Source of the DNA: JBASRP01 sp044866075
GTDB taxonomy: Bacteria; Actinomycetota; AC-67
Assembly (NCBI GenBank): GCA_044866075.1
Contig: JBIOTQ010000024.1
Span: forward strand, 1-21,941
Length of the DNA stretch: 21,941 bases
Direction of reading: 5' to 3'
Shown here piece by piece: positions 15,709-21,907 of this stretch. Made by a program: the position numbers and the translations under genes. Position 1 is the first letter of the stretch. Each line of letters begins with the position of its first letter. The notes beneath the pieces are model-generated. The model worked only from the letters and a program-made list of their open reading frames with translations, was not told where the DNA came from and did no database searches.

Positions 15709-15739
15709 CCCCGGAGGTTAGCCCCCTGTCGCTCCGGGG
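15709..15739. repeat. Inverted repeat CCCCGGAG / CTCCGGGG between the kinase operon and sodC
   Basis: Perfect 8-bp arms at 15709-15716 and 15732-15739 with a 15-nt centre. An outer 7-bp pair, GGTCCGG (15681-15687) and CCGGACC (15746-15752), flanks it. The 214-nt gap between the two divergent genes holds both promoters, so this may be a regulator site or a transcript hairpin. In sequence this GC-rich, chance is a real alternative. Confidence 0.4.
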
Positions 15740-15867
15740 GTGGCACCGGACCCGGCCTGTGTCGCCTGGCCCTCGGAAGTGGTGAGTGCCGGGTGGGTGG
15801 CGTGCCCCTCGGCTCCTAGCGTGTCTTCCACGAGGCCGACGAGGGCCTCAGAGAAGAGGAGGTCACG

Positions 15868-16491
15868 ATGAAGTCGCGATCGATCCGCATCGCAGTCGTC
15901 GTCGCGCTGACGTTCGCGGCGACGGTCGCCGGGCTTGTGACGGCGAGCGTCCAGGCCGACGACGCCACCGCGCGCGCCGTGCTGCACAACGCGGCCGGCG
16001 ACAGGCTGGGCACCGTGAAGTTCATCCAGCAAGGAGACCTGGTTCTGGTCAAGGCCGAGAGGCTCGAGTTCCCGGCGCTCTCCGGATTCAAGGGGTTCCA
16101 CATCCACGCCAACGGGGTGTGCGACCCGGCGGCCGTCGACCCCGCCACGGGCGCGACCGTTCCGTTCTTCTCGGCGGGCGGCCACTACAACCCGGGCGCG
16201 ACGACGCACGGCAACCACGGCGGCGACATGCCGTCGCTTCAGGTCAACGCCGATCACAGCGCCTGGTCGCGCTTCAAGACCGACCACTTCGAAGTCGACG
16301 AGATCGTCGGCCGGGCCGTGATCGTGCACGCCGGCGCCGACAACTTCGGCAACGTCCCGGTCGGGAGCGGCGCCACGCAGTACACACCGAACTCGACCGG
16401 CACGACGAACGCAACCGCGACGGGCCTGACCGCCAACACCGGCAACGCGGGCGCGCGCTACGCGTGCGGCGTGATCGTGGCGACGGACTAA
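15868..16491 (+). CDS. sodC: Secreted Cu/Zn superoxide dismutase
   Basis: A 207-residue enzyme that converts superoxide to hydrogen peroxide and oxygen outside the cytoplasm. The signal peptide is 1-30 (cleavage near VQA-DD). Copper ligands: His78 and His80 (GFHIHANG), bridging His106 (GGHYNP) and His154 (VIVHAG). Zinc ligands: His106, His114, His117 and Asp120 (HGNHGGD). Disulfide Cys85-Cys200 and the active-site Arg197 (NAGARYACGVI) are present. The zinc loop is six residues shorter between its second and third His than in eukaryotic SOD1, as in some bacterial forms. The start has a strong AGGAGGT (15857-15863). A -10-like TAGCGT at 15817-15822 is possible but has no clear -35. It is divergent from the kinase/cupredoxin operon, so two copper proteins flank one intergenic region. 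Confidence 0.95.
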   Translation: MKSRSIRIAVVVALTFAATVAGLVTASVQADDATARAVLHNAAGDRLGTVKFIQQGDLVLVKAERLEFPALSGFKGFHIHANGVCDPAAVDPATGATVPFFSAGGHYNPGATTHGNHGGDMPSLQVNADHSAWSRFKTDHFEVDEIVGRAVIVHAGADNFGNVPVGSGATQYTPNSTGTTNATATGLTANTGNAGARYACGVIVATD

Positions 16492-16504
16492 CGACGGAGA
16501 CGTT

Positions 16505-16532
16505 GGTGGGGCGGGCGAGTGTCCGCCCCACC
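16505..16532 (+). terminator. Strong hairpin between sodC and the ABC transporter genes
   Basis: GGTGGGGCGG (16505-16514) pairs perfectly with CCGCCCCACC (16523-16532) around an 8-nt loop. There is no T-tract, so it may act as a T-less terminator, a 3' stabiliser for sodC or an attenuator before the transporter. It ends just upstream of the GAGGGG that precedes the ATG at 16547. Confidence 0.5.
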
Positions 16533-16546
16533 GCGAGGGGTGTGCG

Positions 16547-17476
16547 ATGACATCGGTGATCGAGATCCGCGGTTTGCGCAAGCGGTTCACACGCGTGCGC
16601 GGGCGCGCGACGACGGCGATCGACGGCCTCGACCTCGACGTGCCGGAGGGCGGCGTCTTCGGGTTCCTCGGGCCGAACGGATCGGGCAAGACGACGACGA
16701 TCCGGATCATGCTCGGTCTCGTCCGCGCGTCCGAAGGCTCGGTCCGTGTACTCGGCGCGGACGTGCCCGCCGGTCTGCCCTCGGTGATCCGCAGGATCGG
16801 TTCGATCGTCGAGCAGCCGGCGCTCTTCCCGACGTTCAGTGCCCGCGCGAACCTCGAACACCTCGCGAACATCGACGGCATCGAGCCGCGCCGTATCGAC
16901 GCCGTCCTCGAGCGGGTCGGTCTCGCGTCGCGCCGGCGAGACCTCGTGAAGGACTTCTCGCTCGGGATGAGGCAGCGGCTCGGGATCGCGGCGGCGCTGC
17001 TCAAGGAGCCCGCGCTGCTCGTCCTCGACGAGCCGGCGAACGGGCTCGATCCCGCGGGCATCGTCGAGGTCCGTGAACTGCTCCGGTCGCTCGGCCGCGA
17101 GGGCCGCTCCGTGTTCGTGTCGAGCCACCTGCTCTCCGAGGTCCGCCAGACTTGCGATCACGTCGCGATCCTCGCGCGGGGCAAGGCCGTGGCGTCCGGG
17201 CCGGTCGACGAGGTTCTCGCGGGCGGACGGGCCGCCCGGCTGGTCGTTCGGGTCGAGGATCTGAGCCGCGGTGCGGACGTGCTGTGCGCGGCCGGGATCT
17301 CCGCAGCCGTCTCGGGCGGCGCGATCCGGGTCGGTCTCGACCCGGTGCACGCGTCGCGCGTGTCCCGGGCCCTGGCCGATCAGGGCTTGTACGTGAGCGA
17401 GCTCCGGGCCGAGGAAGCGGATCTCGAGGCGGTCTTCCTCGAGCTCACGAAGGATCCCGAGGCGGTGCCGGCATGA
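16547..17476 (+). CDS. ABC transporter ATPase (DrrA/CcmA-like, ABC-2 type)
   Basis: A 309-residue ATPase. Walker A GPNGSGKT (42-49), Gln90 in GSIVEQPALFP, signature FSLGM (137-141; relatives use YSLGM), Walker B LLVLDE (157-162) with NGLDP after it, and switch His194 in VSSHLL. The C-terminal 80 residues form the regulatory extension common in this class. These ATPases power export or membrane-protein handling with a partner permease, here encoded next with a 4-nt ATGA overlap. The substrate is unknown; drugs, lipids or metals carried by related pumps are all possible. It lies 55 nt after sodC, behind a strong hairpin, so co-transcription with sodC may be partial. Confidence 0.92.
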   Translation: MTSVIEIRGLRKRFTRVRGRATTAIDGLDLDVPEGGVFGFLGPNGSGKTTTIRIMLGLVRASEGSVRVLGADVPAGLPSVIRRIGSIVEQPALFPTFSARANLEHLANIDGIEPRRIDAVLERVGLASRRRDLVKDFSLGMRQRLGIAAALLKEPALLVLDEPANGLDPAGIVEVRELLRSLGREGRSVFVSSHLLSEVRQTCDHVAILARGKAVASGPVDEVLAGGRAARLVVRVEDLSRGADVLCAAGISAAVSGGAIRVGLDPVHASRVSRALADQGLYVSELRAEEADLEAVFLELTKDPEAVPA

Positions 17477-18345
17477 CGACGCTGATAGGGATCGAAGCCC
17501 ACCGCTTCACGTCGCGGCGCCTGACGCGGCTGCTCGCGGCCTTCCTCGTCCTGGGTTTCGTGACCGCCGGCGTGATCGCGTTCGCGAAATCGAACCGCGA
17601 TGTGCGCGGCGCGGCGGAGCGCGCGCGTTCGAGCGCCCTCGCGGAGTACAACGAATGCCGCGGCGTATCAGGCGAGAAGGCGGCGTTCTGCGAGGCGCCG
17701 GATCTCGATCAGATCACGGCCGACCCCCGGCTGCACCTCACCGACGCCATCAAGGTCGCGCAAGGTGTCTCCGCGCTCCTCATCATCCTTGCGCTCGCTG
17801 CCGGCGCGTCGTTCGCCGGCGCCGACTGGCATCACCGTGTCATCGCGACGACGCTCACATGGGAACCGCGGCGCGAACGCGTCCTCCTCGCCAAGGTGGC
17901 CGCGGTCGCGGTGGTCACGTTCGCCGGTGTGATCGTGCTCGAACTGACTCTCGTGGCCGCGCTGACGCCGGCGGCCGTGTGGCGAGGAACGACCTCTGGG
18001 GTGTCGGTGGCGTGGCTCGGCGATCTATTCGGAACCGTCGCACGTGGCGCCGCCACCGCCGGGATGGGCGCGGCGATTGGCTGCGCCGTCGCGATGGTGG
18101 GCCGCGCGACCGCGGCCGCGCTCGGGCTCCTGTTCGCCTGGACGGCCGTCGCGGAGAATGCGCTCCGGGGCGGGATCCCCGGTTGGCGCCGCTGGCTGAT
18201 CAGCGAGAACGCCGGAGCCTTCGTCACCTGGAGCGACCCGGAGTTCGTCCGGTCCGGGCTGACCGCAGGGGTCCTGCTCCTCGCCTATACGGCGCTCACG
18301 GTCGCCGTCTCCTCCCGGATCTTCGCGCGCCGTGACGTCGCCTGA
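17473..18345 (+). CDS. ABC-2 type transporter permease
   Basis: A 290-residue membrane protein with about six helices (about 19-38, 97-117, 139-166, 186-209, 211-228, 260-280). The first outside loop (about 39-96) is long and polar and carries Cys62 and Cys73, likely a disulfide. After helix two comes the cytoplasmic GADWHHRVIATTLTWEPRRE segment, the type of coupling region seen in ABC-2 permeases (a short acidic or aromatic stretch followed by RR-x-R). It starts inside the ATPase stop (ATGA), so the two form one exporter. No substrate can be named. Confidence 0.85.
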   Translation: MTTLIGIEAHRFTSRRLTRLLAAFLVLGFVTAGVIAFAKSNRDVRGAAERARSSALAEYNECRGVSGEKAAFCEAPDLDQITADPRLHLTDAIKVAQGVSALLIILALAAGASFAGADWHHRVIATTLTWEPRRERVLLAKVAAVAVVTFAGVIVLELTLVAALTPAAVWRGTTSGVSVAWLGDLFGTVARGAATAGMGAAIGCAVAMVGRATAAALGLLFAWTAVAENALRGGIPGWRRWLISENAGAFVTWSDPEFVRSGLTAGVLLLAYTALTVAVSSRIFARRDVA

Positions 18346-18366
18346 GCGGCCGTCTACCAGCAGATA

Positions 18367-18395
18367 TTGACAAACCTCGATGCATGACGTAGCTT
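18367..18395 (+). promoter_or_regulatory. arsR-arsM promoter (TTGACA / TAGCTT, 17-nt spacer)
   Basis: TTGACA (18367-18372) is a perfect -35. TAGCTT (18390-18395) follows after 17 nt as the -10. Transcription would start near 18402, inside the inverted-repeat region, which suits repression by ArsR. The region is strikingly AT-rich against its surroundings. A GAGGAGAGG Shine-Dalgarno sequence (about 18426-18434) serves the GTG at 18441. Confidence 0.75.
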
Positions 18396-18424
18396 TTTTT
18401 TATATCGACGATTATCGATGTTTG
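18371..18424 (+). promoter_or_regulatory. Probable ArsR operator: inverted repeats over the arsR promoter
   Basis: CAAACCTCGAT (18371-18381) and ATCGATGTTTG (18414-18424) are inverted copies matching at 10 of 11 positions, one just after the -35 and one after the start of transcription. A second, tighter palindrome, ATCGA-N6-TCGAT (18404-18419), overlaps the right half. ArsR proteins of the SmtB/ArsR family bind such dyads at their own promoters and leave when As(III) binds. Confidence 0.6.
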
Positions 18425-18440
18425 CGAGGAGAGGTCCCGC

Positions 18441-18812
18441 GTGACGACAGTCGAAGGCACACTCGCGACGCTGCCGATGCTGCGGCCGGCCGAATGCTGC
18501 CCGGCGATAGCACGCGACCAGATCACCGAAGAGGACGCGACCACCACGTCGGCGCTCTTCAAGGCGCTCTCGGACCCGCATCGCGTGCGGATCGTGAACC
18601 TCCTCGCGACGAGCGAGGAGCCGGTGTGCGTCTGCAACGTGACCGACGCGATCGGCCTCTCGCAGCCCACGACGAGCTTCCATCTGAAGAAGCTGGTCTC
18701 CGCCGGTTTGCTCGATCGCGAGCAGCGCGGCGTGTGGGCGTACTACTCGCTGAACCGCCGCGCGCTGGCGCGGCTGTCCGGAGTCTTCGACATGAAGGGG
18801 AGAGCGCGATGA
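18441..18812 (+). CDS. arsR: ArsR-family As(III)-responsive repressor
   Basis: A 123-residue winged-helix repressor. The DNA-recognition helix is in IGLSQPTTSFHLKKL. Candidate metal ligands are Cys19-Cys20 near the N terminus (AECCP) and Cys63 and Cys65 (PVCVCNV) at the start of the recognition region. The Corynebacterium glutamicum ArsR1 site uses Cys15-Cys16-Cys55, and the E. coli ArsR uses a Cys-Val-Cys motif; this protein has the elements of both, so the ligand set may be a hybrid. The GTG start has a good Shine-Dalgarno sequence. It lies in an operon with arsM (ATGA overlap), and it probably represses its own promoter. Confidence 0.93.
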   Translation: MTTVEGTLATLPMLRPAECCPAIARDQITEEDATTTSALFKALSDPHRVRIVNLLATSEEPVCVCNVTDAIGLSQPTTSFHLKKLVSAGLLDREQRGVWAYYSLNRRALARLSGVFDMKGRAR

Positions 18813-19609
18813 GTGACATCCGCGAGCAGGTCCGCGAACGGTACGCGCAGGCGGCGGTGCAGGCGTCGACCGGGCGGTCGTCGTGTTGCGACGACTCGTG
18901 CGGCGACGACTGCAACACGGCGTGCAGCACGCGGCTCTACACAGAGGCGGAGCTCGCGGCTCTGCCCGAGGAGGCGAAGCTCGCGAGCCTCGGGTGCGGC
19001 AACCCGACCGCCGTCGCCGAGCTGCGTGCGGGCGAGACCGTCCTCGACCTCGGATCCGGCGGCGGGATCGACGTCCTGCTATCGGCGAGGCGCGTCGGGC
19101 CGGAGGGCAAGGTCTACGGACTCGACATGACCGACGAGATGCTCGCGCTGGCGATCGCGAACCGCGACCGGGAAGGCGCCCGCAACGTCGAGTTCCTGAA
19201 GGGATACATCGAGGAGGTTCCGCTTCCCGCGTCGATGATCGACGTCGTGATCTCGAACTGTGTGATCAACCTGTCGGCCGACAAGTCGCGCGTTTTCGCG
19301 GAGATGTTCCGCGTGCTGCGGCCCGGCGGCCGCATCGGCGTCAGCGACGTCGTCGCCGAGGATCATCTGACCCCGGCCGATCGCGCGGAGCGCGGCTCGT
19401 ACGTGGGATGCATCGCCGGTGCACTGTCGTTCGGCGAGTACGAGCGCGGGTTGCGCGACGCCGGGTTCGAGGACGTCAGCTTGACGCCGACGCACGTCGT
19501 TGCCGACGGGCTGCACTCGGCGATCATCCGCGCGAGCAAATCTCTGAACACGGGCGAGGCCGCCATTCGGCGTGAAGTTCCGATGGCCGCCGAACACGGC
19601 TGCTGCTGA
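18809..19609 (+). CDS. arsM: Arsenite S-adenosylmethionine methyltransferase
   Basis: A 266-residue enzyme that methylates As(III) with S-adenosylmethionine in the cytoplasm. SAM-binding motif VLDLGSGGGIDV (78-89). Arsenic-binding cysteines in conserved places: Cys63 (LGCGNP), Cys151 (ISNCVINL) and Cys201 (YVGCIAGAL). Extra cysteines occur in an N-terminal cluster (SSCCDDSCGDDCNTAC, 24-39) and a terminal Cys-Cys (265-266). The cluster is typical of ArsM proteins with variable Cys-rich ends and may gather arsenite. ATG 18809 overlaps the arsR stop and has GGGGAGAG upstream. No arsenite efflux pump or arsenate reductase is in view, so detoxification here relies on methylation, unless genes lie elsewhere. 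Confidence 0.95.
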   Translation: MSDIREQVRERYAQAAVQASTGRSSCCDDSCGDDCNTACSTRLYTEAELAALPEEAKLASLGCGNPTAVAELRAGETVLDLGSGGGIDVLLSARRVGPEGKVYGLDMTDEMLALAIANRDREGARNVEFLKGYIEEVPLPASMIDVVISNCVINLSADKSRVFAEMFRVLRPGGRIGVSDVVAEDHLTPADRAERGSYVGCIAGALSFGEYERGLRDAGFEDVSLTPTHVVADGLHSAIIRASKSLNTGEAAIRREVPMAAEHGCC

Positions 19610-19631
19610 TTTCCCGGCCGATCTGGGGTGG

Positions 19632-19637
19632 TAGCGT
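19632..19637 (+). promoter_or_regulatory. Possible -10 (TAGCGT) for the small Cys/His protein
   Basis: TAGCGT would start transcription near 19643, so the message would open with the pyrimidine tract that can pair with the Shine-Dalgarno site. No convincing -35 is seen; readthrough from arsM is the alternative. Confidence 0.3.
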
Positions 19638-19644
19638 CGTCCTT

Positions 19645-19666
19645 CCTTCCCGCCTGAAGCGGAAGG
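19645..19666 (+). promoter_or_regulatory. Hairpin that can hide the ribosome binding site of the small gene
   Basis: CCTTCC-C-GC (19645-19653) pairs with GCGGAAGG (19659-19666), eight pairs with one bulged C and a 5-nt loop. The 3' arm contains most of the Shine-Dalgarno sequence GGAAGGAGG (19661-19669). An upstream repeat of the same CCTTCC (19641-19646) offers a second pairing. This could be a translational switch. Confidence 0.45.
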
Positions 19667-19672
19667 AGGACC

Positions 19673-19834
19673 ATGGCACGCTCCTGCGCTTGCTCGACGT
19701 GCGGCGCGACGATCAGACCCCGCGACCGCGACATGTCGCTCGGCGCCGCAGTTCGTCTCCATTACTGGCGGAAACACCGCGAGATCATGCTGGGCGACCG
19801 CGCCAAGAAGCGCCGCGGGGTACGTTCCGAGTAG
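19673..19834 (+). CDS. Small Cys/His-rich protein (53 residues), zinc-finger-like
   Basis: Not a family I can name. Visible features: Cys5, Cys7 and Cys10 (SCACSTCG), then His30 and His35 (LHYWRKH), giving a Cys-x2-Cys-x19-His-x4-His pattern that could bind one zinc or a soft metal such as As(III). The rest is strongly basic (DRAKKRRGVRSE at the end), which would suit nucleic-acid binding. It begins with an ATG behind a near-perfect GGAAGGAGG 3 nt away, and the stop at 19832-19834 lies 16 nt before the Fpg/Nei gene. It follows arsM by 63 nt. Coding evidence rests on the Shine-Dalgarno site, the Cys/His pattern and the fit between neighbours. It may belong to the arsenic operon or stand alone. 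Confidence 0.65.
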   Translation: MARSCACSTCGATIRPRDRDMSLGAAVRLHYWRKHREIMLGDRAKKRRGVRSE

Positions 19835-19838
19835 ACGC

Positions 19839-19844
19839 TACAGT
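19839..19844 (+). promoter_or_regulatory. -10 element TACAGT for the DNA glycosylase, leaderless
   Basis: TACAGT ends 6 nt before the ATG at 19851. No Shine-Dalgarno sequence is present for this gene, in keeping with transcription starting at its first codon. The -35 is not clear. Confidence 0.45.
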
Positions 19845-19850
19845 GGCTGT

Positions 19851-20684
19851 ATGCCCGAACTACCCGAGGTCCAAGGCCTGGCCGAACGGCTCGAAGCTGC
19901 GGTCGGCGGCGCGGCTTTCGCCGGCGCCGTCGCGCTGCAGTTCTCGGCCCTGAAGACGGTCGAGCCCGGCCCCGAGACGCTGGTCGGGCGGACGCTCGAA
20001 GGCGTCACGCGGCGCGGGAAGTTCTGCGTGCTCGAGTTCGGCGGACCGCGTCTTCTCTTCCATCTGTCGCAGGGCGGGCGCGTCGACTTAGAGGACCCGC
20101 CGAAGCAGACGAAACCGAAGGGCGCCGTCGTGCGCCTTCGCTTCGAGGGTCGCCCCGCCGTTCTGTTGAAGGAATACGGGACGGAGCGCAAAGCGGGCTG
20201 GTGGGTCCTCGCGCCCGGCGACGACGGTCCTCTGGCGGTCCTCGGGCCCGAGCCCTACTCGGACGAGTACGCGGCGTTGATCCTGGAGGGCGGCGACAAG
20301 CGGCGCGTGCATACGATCCTGCGCGATCAGCGCACCGTCGCCGGGATCGGGCGCGGCTACTCGGACGACATCCTTCATCGGGCGCAGATCTCGCCCTTCG
20401 CGAGCCTCGCGTCGCTGTCGGCCGAGGAGCGGAAGCGCTTGCTCGCTGCGACGCACGAGATCCTCGACGACGCGCTCGTGTCCGAGCACAAGCGGAGCGG
20501 CGGTCTGCAGACGAAGATAGGCGACCACTTCCTCGTGCACGGGCGGTACGGGTATCCCTGTCGGCGGTGCGGCGGCGACCTCCGGCGCGTCTCCTACGAG
20601 TCGCACGAGGTGACGTACTGCCCGGCGTGCCAGACCGGCGGCAAGATCCTCGCCGACCGCCGGATGTCGCGGCTCGTCCGCTAG
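19851..20684 (+). CDS. Fpg/Nei-family DNA glycosylase, divergent
   Basis: A 277-residue base-excision-repair enzyme of the formamidopyrimidine-DNA glycosylase/endonuclease VIII family. The catalytic N terminus is MPELPEVQ (Pro1 after Met removal, then Glu). Other features: the conserved Lys57 (RRGKFCVLEF), the helix-two-turn-helix segment near GIGRGYSDDIL (165-175; relatives read GIGNiYaDEiL), and a four-Cys zinc finger (Cys237, 240, 257, 260). It differs from standard Fpg: HLSQGGR replaces HLgMsGR, so the Met that fills the gap left by the flipped base is absent, and the void-filling loop reads YGTERKAGWW. The lesion range may therefore differ. Its stop overlaps the MarR stop tail to tail by 3 nt. 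Confidence 0.9.
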   Translation: MPELPEVQGLAERLEAAVGGAAFAGAVALQFSALKTVEPGPETLVGRTLEGVTRRGKFCVLEFGGPRLLFHLSQGGRVDLEDPPKQTKPKGAVVRLRFEGRPAVLLKEYGTERKAGWWVLAPGDDGPLAVLGPEPYSDEYAALILEGGDKRRVHTILRDQRTVAGIGRGYSDDILHRAQISPFASLASLSAEERKRLLAATHEILDDALVSEHKRSGGLQTKIGDHFLVHGRYGYPCRRCGGDLRRVSYESHEVTYCPACQTGGKILADRRMSRLVR

Positions 20685-21217
20685 GACCGGCGTGCGGCGC
20701 GGGACCGGGACCCCGACGGAGGAGATTCCGGGAGCACGACGGACGGGCACGCCGCGGGGACATAGCCGGCTGCGTCGAGCACCTTCACCAGCGTCGCGCT
20801 GATCATCCGTAGTTCGGCCGGCGTGAGGACGGCGGCGAAATGCCGGTTGAGGCTCTCGGCGTGGATGGGAAGCGCTCGCCGAAGCTGGGTGCGGCCCTCT
20901 GTGGTGGCCGTCGCGTAGACGATGCGCCGGTCGCCCGGGTGCGTCTCGCGCGTAACCAAGCCGGCCTCGACCATGCGATCGACGAGGCGGGTGACGCCGC
21001 TCTTCGAAAGCAGAACGGTGTGGGCAAGGTCCTGCATCTTGAGTCGGCCCTCGGGCGCGCCTGCCACCTGGAGGAGGACTTCGAACCAGGCCAGCGGCAG
21101 CCCCACGCTGCGCTGGAGGTCGTCCTCGACCGCGTCCATCACGGTCGCACGCGTCTGAAGCAAGGTGAGCCAGGCGGCGAGCCCGGGGCTAGTCGGCTGG
21201 GACTTCTCATTCGCCAT
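20681..21217 (-). CDS. MarR-family transcriptional regulator
   Basis: A 178-residue winged-helix repressor. The DNA-binding core reads LAHTVLLSKSGVTRLVDRMVEAGLV, then RETHPGDRRIVYA for the wing with its conserved Asp-Arg-Arg, all normal for MarR. A C-terminal tail (PSVVLPESPPSGSRSRAARRS) of about 25 residues is low-complexity and basic. The single Cys is near the C terminus, so it lacks the OhrR peroxide-sensing N-terminal Cys. I chose ATG 21217 because the promoter's TACGCT ends 6 nt before it; the GTG at 21223 would start before the predicted transcript. It is divergent from the YceI gene, with dyads between them. It likely represses both itself and yceI (inference). Confidence 0.92.
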   Translation of the reverse strand: MANEKSQPTSPGLAAWLTLLQTRATVMDAVEDDLQRSVGLPLAWFEVLLQVAGAPEGRLKMQDLAHTVLLSKSGVTRLVDRMVEAGLVTRETHPGDRRIVYATATTEGRTQLRRALPIHAESLNRHFAAVLTPAELRMISATLVKVLDAAGYVPAACPSVVLPESPPSGSRSRAARRS

Positions 21218-21223
21218 ATGCAC

Positions 21224-21251
21224 AGCGTACCGCCCTTCTTTGAATCAACAA
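21224..21251 (-). promoter_or_regulatory. marR-type gene promoter (TTGTTG / TACGCT), leaderless
   Basis: On the minus strand TTGTTG (21251-21246) and TACGCT (21229-21224) are 16 nt apart. TACGCT ends 6 nt before the ATG at 21217. There is no Shine-Dalgarno site. Confidence 0.55.
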
Positions 21252-21287
21252 CGATCGCCGGGCATATAGTTGTTCCAGCAATCGTTG
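21240..21287. promoter_or_regulatory. Dyads between the MarR and YceI genes, probable MarR operator
   Basis: Perfect pair CAACGAT (21249-21255) and ATCGTTG (21281-21287), a 9-bp palindrome TTGAATCAA (21240-21248), and AACAAC (21247-21252) with GTTGTT (21269-21274). MarR proteins commonly bind TTGA-type dyads. The sites overlap the promoters of both divergent genes. Confidence 0.5.
21265..21270 (+). promoter_or_regulatory. -10 element TATAGT for the YceI gene
   Basis: TATAGT differs from TATAAT at one position. A TTGAAT at 21240-21245 could be the -35, with a long 19-nt spacer. Transcription would begin near 21277, giving a leader of about 55 nt with a GGGAGGG Shine-Dalgarno site. Confidence 0.5.
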
Positions 21288-21331
21288 AGAATACAAGAAG
21301 GCCGGAAACCCCGGCCGCGAGGGAGGGCATG

Positions 21332-21907
21332 ATGGCAGGTCGAGCAGCGGTTGCAGCGGTGGACACCATCCAACAGCCGCAACCCGGCACCTGGGAGATC
21401 GACGGGGCGCATTCGAGCGTCGGCGCGGTGGCACGGCACCTGATGGTCGCGAAGGTGCGGGGCCGTTTCTCACGTTTCTCGGGCTCGGTCACGATCGGCG
21501 CCAGCCCCGAAGAGTCGTCGGTCGTCGCGACGATCGACGCCGCGAGCATCGACACGGCAGACGAGACCCGCGACGCGCACCTACGCTCGCCGGACTTCCT
21601 CGACGTCGACAATCACCCGACGATCGGGTTCCGTTCGACGAAGGTCGCCCCGGTCGGCGATACGTCGCTCCGCGTGGACGGCGTGTTGACCATCCGCGGG
21701 ATCGACCGGCCGGTCACGCTCGACGTCGGGTACCTCGGGCTCGTCGAGGACCCCTTCGGCAACACCCACGCCGTCTTCTCGGCCGAGACCGAGATCGACC
21801 GCGAGGAGTGGGGCATGACGTGGAACAAGGCGCTCGAGACGGGCGGCGTGCTGGTCGGCCGGCGCCTAAAGATCGAACTCGAGATCCAGGCGATCCGTAA
21901 GGCCTAA
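21332..21907 (+). CDS. yceI: YceI-family protein (polyisoprenoid-binding lipocalin-like fold)
   Basis: A 191-residue protein of the YceI family, a beta-barrel that binds isoprenoid lipids. Seen: the family opening GTWEIDGAHSSVGAVARHLM, then VRGRFSRFSGSV, SPDFLDVDNHPTIGFRST, LTIRGIDRPVTLDV and GMTWNKALETGGVLVGRRL. There is no signal peptide, unlike E. coli YceI, so it is cytoplasmic. ATG 21332 is preferred over the adjoining ATG 21329 because GGGAGGG (21321-21327) sits 4 nt before it. It is divergent from the MarR gene, a pairing often seen with YceI. The physiological role is not known; stress response and quinone or isoprenoid handling are the usual suggestions. Confidence 0.92.
   Translation: MAGRAAVAAVDTIQQPQPGTWEIDGAHSSVGAVARHLMVAKVRGRFSRFSGSVTIGASPEESSVVATIDAASIDTADETRDAHLRSPDFLDVDNHPTIGFRSTKVAPVGDTSLRVDGVLTIRGIDRPVTLDVGYLGLVEDPFGNTHAVFSAETEIDREEWGMTWNKALETGGVLVGRRLKIELEIQAIRKA

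Noticed and set aside
18394..18401. Run of eight T as an intrinsic terminator for the permease gene
   Set aside because: No GC-rich hairpin stands directly before it, and it lies within the arsR promoter/operator.
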